DNA from: Bacteroidia bacterium
Lineage (GTDB): Bacteria > Bacteroidota > Bacteroidia > Bacteroidales > Prolixibacteraceae
Assembly (NCBI GenBank): GCA_025358395.1
Contig: JANYJT010000018.1
Location: 1 to 28,673 of the forward strand
DNA: 28,673 bases
Direction: 5' to 3'
Within the stretch, counting starts at the first letter, position 1. The number at the start of each line of letters is the position of its first letter. Of this stretch, positions 16,357 through 23,065 are shown piece after piece. Position numbers and translations under genes: made by a program. Below the pieces are notes generated by a model. The model was not told where the DNA came from. It ran no database searches and saw nothing but the letters and a program-made list of their open reading frames with translations.

Positions 16357-18074
16357 AATTAAGGAAGATCAGAGATTGGATGAACGTTCATCATTTCCCT
16401 CCAAAACTATTATTTGTCTTGATGGGAATCATTTCCACCATATGGTTTCTGTACAGGGTCATTCCAAAACCATCAAGAGCCTCCTATCCATGTATGCAGG
16501 TCGCCGCCCCGTTGATGTCCGGATTTGTCCTTTACCTTCTTTCTATTGGTGGAATAACCTTTGCGTTTCGCAAAATCAGACAAAATCTATTGCGGCAAAA
16601 ATATTGGGTGGCTGCTTCATTTGCATTAGTTATCCTGATAAGCCTGGCAATCTCGTTAGGACCCGTTGCGATGAATTCCTTTGCAGCTCCATTAGCAGCA
16701 TCCGGACCAGAAGACGGACCAAATCAGCCGATCGGAAATGCGTTAGGTGTGAACCCCGGTCGGGTAGTGTGGATTTGGAACCCTAAAGCTACAAATGAGA
16801 ATTGTATCAGCAATTTTGATACGAAGGATTGGTACTTTAAACCCGAAAACATCAATGAAAAAGTGGTGGGAAGTATGGTACGCAATGCACTGAACAAACT
16901 TAGCGGCAAAAAAAACCTTAAAGAATCATGGGATGTCATGTTCCGTTATCACAATAGCAAGAAGTATCAGAAAAACAGGGGATACGCACAGGGTGAAAAG
17001 ATCTTTGTCAAGATAAATCAAGGAACTTCGAGATGGTTATTAACTCAGGAAGACAAAAACAATGGATACTATTATCCCACAACGCTGAAACCCGAGGAAG
17101 AAAGGAGAAGATTGAGTTTAGGCCCGACTGAAACGAATCCATACGTTGTTCTCGAGTTATTAAGAGAGCTCGTGAACGAATTAGGCATCAATCAAGAAGA
17201 TATAGCAGTTGGAGATCCGATGACCGACATTTATGGTCACAATTATGAGGTGTGGTTTAAGGAATTTCCGGGCGTTGTTTACATCGACAAATTCTCTGCA
17301 ATGCATGGGCGGACGCTTATACTTCCTACTTCTAATGAGCTCATTTTCTATTCAGATAAATCTCAGGGCGATAAACTCTTCGATATTACGGAGAAGGCCG
17401 ATTATCTGATTAATCTTGCCTGTCTGAAACCGCATGTATCAGCAGGTATTACCTTAACGGCCAAAAACCATTTCGGCTCACTGGCAAGTCCAACGGCAAG
17501 TCATCTGCACTATGCGCTCATGATGCCCAGAAATGGCGTTCCTTCTAATGGCGGATATCACAAGTATAGGGTCTTGGTAGATCTTATGGGTAGCAAATAC
17601 CTGGGTCAAAACACAATGCTTTACATGGTGGATGGCTTGTTTGGCGGTGGGGCAAGTGAAACAAAGGGCCCTGTTAAATATTTTATGTCTCCATTCAACA
17701 ATGACTGGTGCAACTCGATATTTATATCACAGGATCAGGTTGCACTTGAGTCGGTATGTTTTGATTTCCTGAGAACAGAATGGAATGGAATCAACAAGCA
17801 CAGCGCCTCTAATAATTCGCCTGAAACCGGTCCAAATATGAATGGCGTTGATGACTACCTTCATCAGGCAGCAGACTCGTCCAATTGGCCGGCCGGACTG
17901 GTTTATGATCCTGATAACAGTGGAAAACCCATATCCAGCCTGGGTGTCCATGAGCATTGGAATAATGCTGAAGAGAAACAGTACTCACGGAATCTGGATT
18001 CGGGAAAAGGAATCGAATTGGTTTCAATTCCTGAAACCCTGGTAAAAACCAAATCACTCGTAAAAAGTAAATAA
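16353..18074 (+). CDS. DUF362 domain membrane protein
   Basis: This encodes 573 residues. Two or three hydrophobic segments at the N-terminus (KLLFVLMGIISTIWFLY, about residues 18-35; MSGFVLYLLSIGGITFAF, about 54-72; ASFALVILISLAISLG, about 88-103) anchor a large DUF362 domain (about 130-560) with GRVVWIWNP, MTDIYGHNYE, LINLACLKPH, ASHLHYALM and LGVHEHWNN. DUF362 proteins are of unknown function; some are fused to ferredoxin-like domains, but here no CxxC clusters occur, so no iron-sulfur centre is expected. The start overlaps the mutarotase-like gene by four bases and the lactonase gene begins three bases after its stop, so the three are tightly coupled. Its last 24 residues after the DUF362 core contain KGIELVSIPETLVKTK, nearly the same peptide as near the N-terminus of the propeller protein at 20416. 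Confidence 0.85.
   Translation: MKLRKIRDWMNVHHFPPKLLFVLMGIISTIWFLYRVIPKPSRASYPCMQVAAPLMSGFVLYLLSIGGITFAFRKIRQNLLRQKYWVAASFALVILISLAISLGPVAMNSFAAPLAASGPEDGPNQPIGNALGVNPGRVVWIWNPKATNENCISNFDTKDWYFKPENINEKVVGSMVRNALNKLSGKKNLKESWDVMFRYHNSKKYQKNRGYAQGEKIFVKINQGTSRWLLTQEDKNNGYYYPTTLKPEEERRRLSLGPTETNPYVVLELLRELVNELGINQEDIAVGDPMTDIYGHNYEVWFKEFPGVVYIDKFSAMHGRTLILPTSNELIFYSDKSQGDKLFDITEKADYLINLACLKPHVSAGITLTAKNHFGSLASPTASHLHYALMMPRNGVPSNGGYHKYRVLVDLMGSKYLGQNTMLYMVDGLFGGGASETKGPVKYFMSPFNNDWCNSIFISQDQVALESVCFDFLRTEWNGINKHSASNNSPETGPNMNGVDDYLHQAADSSNWPAGLVYDPDNSGKPISSLGVHEHWNNAEEKQYSRNLDSGKGIELVSIPETLVKTKSLVKSK
18006..18053 (+). repeat. Peptide repeat copy 1: KGIELVSIPETLVKTK at the DUF362 C-terminus
   Basis: This 48-base in-frame segment matches 20560-20607 in the propeller gene. 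Thirteen of sixteen residues are identical and 35 of 48 bases are identical. Eight of the thirteen base differences are silent third-position changes, so the similarity is stronger in protein than in DNA. Confidence 0.6.
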
Positions 18075-18077
18075 AGT

Positions 18078-19208
18078 ATGAAAACTGCCATTGCATTGAT
18101 CTTTGTATTATGTTCAATTAATTTGCTTCATAGCCAGAGTAACAACAAAACGTACACGCTACTCATTGGTTCTTATACAAGTTCCGGCACAAGTGACGGC
18201 ATATATGTTTATGATTTCAACAGCCAGACCGGCGAAACTAATTTAAAATCTAAGGTTTCAGGAGTGGAAAATCCATCCTATTTGACAATTGGCAAAGATG
18301 GAAAGCATGTTTACGCTGTGAATGAAGTCAAAAACGGAGGACTAAGCTCTTTTCTTCTTAACCCTACATCAGGTGAACTTACATTTTTGAACCGTGTTGG
18401 TTCTGGTGGGAACAGCCCCTGTTATATTTCTGTCGATGATAAAAATAAATATGTATTCGCTGGTAACTATGGTAGTGGAAACATAGCTGCTATTCCTCTG
18501 AAAGAAGACGGTTCATTTGGTACTGATGCCCAATTCATACAGCATGAAGGCAAAAGTATTGATAAGAACAGGCAGCAGGGTCCGCATGCTCATTGTACCG
18601 TTCTTTCAGCAGATAATCGCTATTTATTGACATCTGATTTGGGAACTGATAAGGTCCATATTTATCATTTTGATGCTTCAATGGCTTCTCAGCCATTATC
18701 CCCTGCCGAACCGCCATTTGTCTCGGTCAAAGCCGGAAGCGGCCCTCGTCATATCACTTTTCATCCAAATTCAAAATATGCCTATCTGATCCACGAGATG
18801 GCAGGAATGATAACTGTGTTTGATTATAAAAAAGGTCAATTAATAGAAAAACAAACAATTACAATGCTATCGCCGGATTTTAAAGGAAGGATAGGTGCCG
18901 CTGACATTCATATTTCACCGGATGGTAAATTTTTGTATGGATCGAATCGCGGCGATGCCAATGAGCTGGTAATTTATAGCATTAAGAAAAATGGACTATT
19001 GAGTTATGTCGGTCGTCAACCGACTCAGGGAAAAGCACCCCGTAATTTTGCAATAGATCCTGCAGGCAATTTTCTTTTGGTTGCTAACCAGGATAGTAAT
19101 GGAATAATTATTTTCCAACGGGATAAAAAAACCGGATTGCTAAACCCTACCGGAGGGAAAATTCAGATCAGCAAACCTGTCTGCCTGAAATTTATAGAAG
19201 AGAAATGA
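18078..19208 (+). CDS. Secreted lactonase-family beta-propeller (6-phosphogluconolactonase YbhE type)
   Basis: This encodes 376 residues with a short Sec signal peptide (MKTAIALIFVLCSINLLHSQ), so it is exported. The rest is a seven-bladed propeller of the lactonase family (PF10282): TYTLLIGSYTSSGTSDGIYV at the start, then repeated blades with NPSYLTIGKDGKHVYAVNE, NSPCYISVDDKNKYVFAGNY, QGPHAHCTVLSADNRYLLT and GPRHITFHPNSKYAYLIHE. Characterised cytoplasmic members hydrolyse 6-phosphogluconolactone; exported members may act on other sugar lactones. With two mannonate dehydratases nearby, a lactone such as mannono- or gluconolactone is an attractive candidate substrate, but this is inference. It begins three bases after the DUF362 gene and ends 42 bases before the UxuA-like gene. 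Length and blade number look complete. Confidence 0.88.
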   Translation: MKTAIALIFVLCSINLLHSQSNNKTYTLLIGSYTSSGTSDGIYVYDFNSQTGETNLKSKVSGVENPSYLTIGKDGKHVYAVNEVKNGGLSSFLLNPTSGELTFLNRVGSGGNSPCYISVDDKNKYVFAGNYGSGNIAAIPLKEDGSFGTDAQFIQHEGKSIDKNRQQGPHAHCTVLSADNRYLLTSDLGTDKVHIYHFDASMASQPLSPAEPPFVSVKAGSGPRHITFHPNSKYAYLIHEMAGMITVFDYKKGQLIEKQTITMLSPDFKGRIGAADIHISPDGKFLYGSNRGDANELVIYSIKKNGLLSYVGRQPTQGKAPRNFAIDPAGNFLLVANQDSNGIIIFQRDKKTGLLNPTGGKIQISKPVCLKFIEEK

Positions 19209-19250
19209 TCCTGAGCATGAAAATCCAATGAATAGTTTAAGAGCAAGACA

Positions 19251-20399
19251 ATGAAAAACAATCGCCGTGAATTTATAAAAAAGGGGAGCTCCATAGCGGC
19301 CATGTCCGTGTTGGGTATAAACTCCGTCAGATCTGAGGTAATCCGTGACTCAGAATGGAATAAAGGAAAACAAGGCAATGCCGCATCAGCCAAAAATTAT
19401 ATTCAGGATGCCGGCATCAAAATGTGCTTTGCCTATTTTGGAGGCATCGAAGCCGAGCGCCGTAAGATTGAATTTGGAAAACAGTTGAATGTTCTGGGTG
19501 CCGTCGGAGGAATAAGTTCTAAGCTGCCCGGACTGTCTAACGTAAATCCGTGGTCCATCGAGGCGGTTACAGCGGCAAAGAACGCATGGGATAAAGTGGG
19601 ATTGAAGCTGGAAGTAATCGAAGGTCCTCCGGCACTTTCCGAAAAGACCAAGCTTGGACTCAAAGGCAGAGATGAGGAGATATCCAATTTCATCACCTTG
19701 ATGAAAAACCTATCGAAGGTCGGGATTGACACCATCTGCTACAACTGGATGCCGGTTATCAGCTGGGCGCGAACTACCACCGACAGACCGGGCAGAGGAG
19801 GAGCACTGGTAACTGCCTTTGACTATGAAGATATTAAGGATAAGGCGATTACAGAGTACGGTGTAGTTTCAAAAGAGGACCTCTGGAAAAACCTGGATTA
19901 CTTTCTCAAAGCAGTCGTTCCGGAAGCCGAAAGATGCGGTATTAACCTTGCCTTACACCCGGATGATCCACAGGTTGACAGCATCAGGGGCATCTCTCGC
20001 ATCATGACCACAGCTGATGCATTCAGACGTATGGCTAATATTTATCCAAGCCCAAACAACGGCCTGACCATGTGTCAGGGAAACTTTTCACTGATGGGAG
20101 AAGATATTCCCTCTCTTGTCAAAGAATTTGGCGCGAAAGGCCTCATCCATTTTGTCCATTTCAGAAATGTAAGGGGTGGAAAAATGAATTTCGTGGAGAC
20201 ATTTCATGATGAAGGACAGATAGATATGCATGCAGCCATGAAGGCATATATTGATATTGGTTTCAAAGGACCCTTGCGCCCTGATCATGTTCCAACCATG
20301 GCAGGCGACAGCAACGAGCGTCCCGGATACAGCGCGCTGGGCAGTCTTTATGCCGCCGGATATATACGTGGTTTAATTGAAGCAATTGCCAAATCATAA
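19251..20399 (+). CDS. Tat-exported UxuA-type mannonate dehydratase
   Basis: This encodes 382 residues. The leader NNRREFIKKGSSIAAMSVLG is a textbook Tat signal (RREFIKK). The body is a xylose-isomerase-like barrel of the UxuA mannonate dehydratase family: FGKQLNVLGAVGGISS, TICYNWMPVISWART, NLALHPDDP, LTMCQGNFS, IHFVHFRNVRG, ETFHDEG and LRPDHVP. His236, Cys275, His303 and Asp345 sit in the right order and near the spacing I recall for the manganese ligands of Streptococcus suis UxuA (His198, Cys237, His264, Asp310). UxuA converts D-mannonate to 2-keto-3-deoxygluconate, normally in the cytoplasm. It is slightly shorter than E. coli UxuA even including the roughly 50-residue leader and linker. 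It is unrelated in fold lineage to the ManD-type enzyme at 13998, yet expected to catalyse the same reaction. Substrate may differ; export is the odd point. Confidence 0.88.
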   Translation: MKNNRREFIKKGSSIAAMSVLGINSVRSEVIRDSEWNKGKQGNAASAKNYIQDAGIKMCFAYFGGIEAERRKIEFGKQLNVLGAVGGISSKLPGLSNVNPWSIEAVTAAKNAWDKVGLKLEVIEGPPALSEKTKLGLKGRDEEISNFITLMKNLSKVGIDTICYNWMPVISWARTTTDRPGRGGALVTAFDYEDIKDKAITEYGVVSKEDLWKNLDYFLKAVVPEAERCGINLALHPDDPQVDSIRGISRIMTTADAFRRMANIYPSPNNGLTMCQGNFSLMGEDIPSLVKEFGAKGLIHFVHFRNVRGGKMNFVETFHDEGQIDMHAAMKAYIDIGFKGPLRPDHVPTMAGDSNERPGYSALGSLYAAGYIRGLIEAIAKS

Positions 20400-20415
20400 T
20401 ATTTTGAAAAAATCG

Positions 20416-21591
20416 ATGAACAGAAAAGAAACGTTTGATGTCAATAAATTAAAGGGGAGATTAAACCTGATCAGAGCCGGGCTAACAAGAAAGCACATTT
20501 CTCCAATGTTGTCATTTTTTCTGATTGGGGTAATTTTGTTGTGGAATCTGGAAGCAGCAAAGGGGATTAATTTGGTTTCGATTCAGGATACGCTTGTAAA
20601 AACGAAGATAATATCAGACAATAATAGCCTAAAGGGCACCTCTTTGAAACATGGAATTGCTGCCAAAATTTTCTATGCAGCTCTTGTAGATGACAACAAT
20701 GTTAAATGGTTTCTGACAGAAGCAGGAATTGTCAGTTTCGATGGCAAGAATTGGACTTTGAGGGATAAAAACCGAAAAGTTACAACCAGGGATCTCAAAA
20801 GTTTTGCTTTTGAAGAATCTTCCTTCGGGAAAGAGGTGTATATCGCAACGCCGACAGGTGCAACTGTAGCGACTCTTCCTATCGATGCTACAACCGGCGC
20901 AACAACTTATTATACAGAAAATTCTACGATTATAAGTGATAATGTCCTTTCAGTAGCGATTGGGAAAAGCCCGTTGCGCTGGTTTGGAACAGACAAAGGA
21001 ATATCCGCATTTGATAACAACAAATGGCTCCCGATTTCCTATCTGAGAAGATATCCTGAAGGTTTGTTTAAAGATTTCCCAATAACCGCAATGGCCACTA
21101 CACTGGACGGCGATTCTCTTTATGCAGCCACTGAGGGTGGCGGAGTTGCGAGGGTTTACAGAAATAAAGTAGATGCTATCTCAGGCGCTTCAGTATATGC
21201 CCAATGGGGACCTATTCTGATGCCTTCGGATAAAGTCTACAGTATTTGTATCACACCGGATAGAACACAATGGTTTGGAACCGATATGGGAGTAGCCAGA
21301 CATATTGGAACAAATACCCTTGAAAAATGGACTGTTTTTAATACCGGAAACGGACTCGTAGATAATTTCGTTCAATCCATAGCCATCGACAAAAAAGGCA
21401 GAATGTGGTTTGGAACAAAAGGTGGAATCTCTGTTTTTGATGGTAAAGCATGGACAAATTATACTGAAAAAGACGGACTGAATAGCAATAATGTGCGTTG
21501 TATCACTGTTGATCGTGACGATGTTGTATGGTTGGGAACTGATCATGGAGTTAACAGTTTCCAAAACGGGAAATTTACCAGTTACCAATAG
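20416..21591 (+). CDS. Orphan sensor-type beta-propeller protein (two-component regulator propeller repeats)
   Basis: This encodes 391 residues starting at ATG 20416; the upstream ATG at 20377 lies within the preceding gene. One hydrophobic segment (MLSFFLIGVILLW, about residues 31-46) acts as signal or anchor, followed by KGINLVSIQDTLVKTK. The remainder is a propeller with repeats like those of the periplasmic sensor part of Bacteroidetes hybrid two-component systems: WFLTEAGIVSFDGKNW, WFGTDKGISAFDNNKW, WFGTDMGVARH, MWFGTKGGISVFDGKAW and VWLGTDHGVNSFQNGKF. In those regulators this region binds glycan fragments, and kinase and HTH domains follow. Here the protein stops after the propeller (SYQ), with no kinase and no DNA-binding part. 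It could be a sugar-acid or glycan binding protein, or a partner of the DUF362 protein with which it shares a peptide. No frameshift leading to a kinase is seen downstream, where a transporter begins 67 bases later. Confidence 0.8.
   Translation: MNRKETFDVNKLKGRLNLIRAGLTRKHISPMLSFFLIGVILLWNLEAAKGINLVSIQDTLVKTKIISDNNSLKGTSLKHGIAAKIFYAALVDDNNVKWFLTEAGIVSFDGKNWTLRDKNRKVTTRDLKSFAFEESSFGKEVYIATPTGATVATLPIDATTGATTYYTENSTIISDNVLSVAIGKSPLRWFGTDKGISAFDNNKWLPISYLRRYPEGLFKDFPITAMATTLDGDSLYAATEGGGVARVYRNKVDAISGASVYAQWGPILMPSDKVYSICITPDRTQWFGTDMGVARHIGTNTLEKWTVFNTGNGLVDNFVQSIAIDKKGRMWFGTKGGISVFDGKAWTNYTEKDGLNSNNVRCITVDRDDVVWLGTDHGVNSFQNGKFTSYQ
20560..20607 (+). repeat. Peptide repeat copy 2: KGINLVSIQDTLVKTK after the propeller's hydrophobic segment
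   Basis: This is the partner of the segment at 18006-18053. It lies directly after the membrane or signal segment, where the mature part of the propeller protein would begin. Confidence 0.6.
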
Positions 21592-21658
21592 CTATGTTAA
21601 CGAAAATAAATTTTTATTCAATCAGTATCTATAGTTTTAAAAATCTTACTCCCTGCTT

Positions 21659-22930
21659 ATGAAAAAAAACACCTGCAAAATGATAGTTGGGTCGTCCCTT
21701 TTGCTACTGATCCTCTTCCTCGTGTGCGTTTTTACCGGGAATCCGGGAAAGTCAGGCCCATTTCTTATTCTTTTTTTCATTTCTCTGGCAATTGGCGTAC
21801 GGGGATTTGCAACCTTCCGGGGATTCTCCTTTACGATTTGGATCTTTGCAGCAGTTACATCTTCAATGTTTTTCCCGCAGTTCTTTACCTCAGTAGGTAG
21901 TTTTCAATTGAAACTGCTAATTATCCCACTCCTGCAAATAATTATGTTTGGCATGGGATCTCAAATGAGCCTGAACGATTTCACCGGGGTGATCAAAATG
22001 CCAAAAGGGGTGATTATTGGGGTTGGCGCCCATTATTTGATTATGCCTCTTGTCGCTTTTGCAATTTCGAAAATCTTTAATTTTCCACCCGAAATTGCCG
22101 CCGGAATCATCCTGATAGGATGCGTTCCCAGCGGACTTGCCTCCAATGTAATGTCTTACATTGCCCACGCAAACCTTGCATTGGCTGTTAGCATCGGTGC
22201 TATTTCGACGCTTATCTCTCCATTTGTTACACCGTTGCTGATGAAATTACTGGGCGGGCAGTACATTGAAGTTAATTTTTGGAGCATGATGCTTGATATA
22301 TTAAATATGATCATTCTACCCATAGTTGCAGGTTTCATTTTCAATCTATTTAACGCAGGAAAAGAAAAATTACGGGCGAAAGAGATACAGTTGACTGTCT
22401 TTTTCATCATTATACTACTTACCAACCTCGTATTTATGAAAGCCAAACATACTGATATTGCCGGTTTCGCGATAGCTCTGAGTAAATCGATGTTTTGGTT
22501 TTATCTGTTGCCAATTGCAGCTGCTCTGTTGCTTCGCCATTTCATGAAAGGGGACAAACAGCTGATTGCGAAGATTCTTTCTTCATTGTCGATGGTAGGA
22601 ATTGCCGTTATTATTACCATCATCACCGCAACAGGACGCGAAAGTTTGCTAAAAGTTGGGGCCTTACTCCTGGTGACTAGTCTGCTTCATAATGTTACCG
22701 GCTATTCGCTGGGGTATGGCGTCTCATGGCTCTTTGGAATGCCTGAGAAAGATCGGCGGACGGTCGCCTTTGAGGTGGGAATGCAAAACGGAGGTTTAGC
22801 TTCAGGCCTGGCTCTCCAGATGGGTAAAATTGCGACAGTTGGACTTGCACCTGCCATATTTGGTCCTTTAATGAATGTCACGGGATCGGCTTTGGCTAGC
22901 TGGTGGAGAAGTAAACCTCCAAAAGATTGA
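21659..22930 (+). CDS. Bile acid:sodium symporter (BASS) family transporter
   Basis: This encodes 423 residues, nearly all hydrophobic, with about ten to twelve membrane segments. BASS-family marks are the Gly-rich GMGSQMSLNDF, then GAHYLIMPLVAF, GIILIGCVPSGLASNVMSYI (sodium-site region with Pro-Ser-Gly), ANLALAVSIGAISTLISPF and the second-half motif EVGMQNGGLASGLALQMG. Family members carry bile acids, pyruvate, pantothenate, 2-keto acids and other organic anions with sodium across the inner membrane. Beside two exported mannonate dehydratases, import of a sugar acid such as 2-keto-3-deoxygluconate or mannonate is a reasonable guess, but no member with that activity is known to me. The two leading segments before the core are slightly more than in the shortest BASS proteins. 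The start at 21659 follows a 67-base gap, and no clear Bacteroidetes promoter is seen there. Confidence 0.9.
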   Translation: MKKNTCKMIVGSSLLLLILFLVCVFTGNPGKSGPFLILFFISLAIGVRGFATFRGFSFTIWIFAAVTSSMFFPQFFTSVGSFQLKLLIIPLLQIIMFGMGSQMSLNDFTGVIKMPKGVIIGVGAHYLIMPLVAFAISKIFNFPPEIAAGIILIGCVPSGLASNVMSYIAHANLALAVSIGAISTLISPFVTPLLMKLLGGQYIEVNFWSMMLDILNMIILPIVAGFIFNLFNAGKEKLRAKEIQLTVFFIIILLTNLVFMKAKHTDIAGFAIALSKSMFWFYLLPIAAALLLRHFMKGDKQLIAKILSSLSMVGIAVIITIITATGRESLLKVGALLLVTSLLHNVTGYSLGYGVSWLFGMPEKDRRTVAFEVGMQNGGLASGLALQMGKIATVGLAPAIFGPLMNVTGSALASWWRSKPPKD

Positions 22931-23065
22931 ATATTTACATAAAGGACAGATTGGCAGTATAATAGACATTTTTTAACTAATTATATTATGGAGCAGAACA
23001 GAAATTTAATCGGCGTAATGGAACCCGGAGCACATTCCGGAAACGGAGTATTCCAAAAAAAACGT

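Noticed and set aside
22934..22963. TTTACA, 18 bases, TATAAT ahead of the beta-helix gene, resembling an E. coli sigma-70 promoter.
   Set aside because: The organism appears to be a Bacteroidetes, whose main sigma factor reads TTTG / TAnnTTTG; in AT-rich spacers such a match can arise by chance. No Bacteroidetes-type promoter is seen there.
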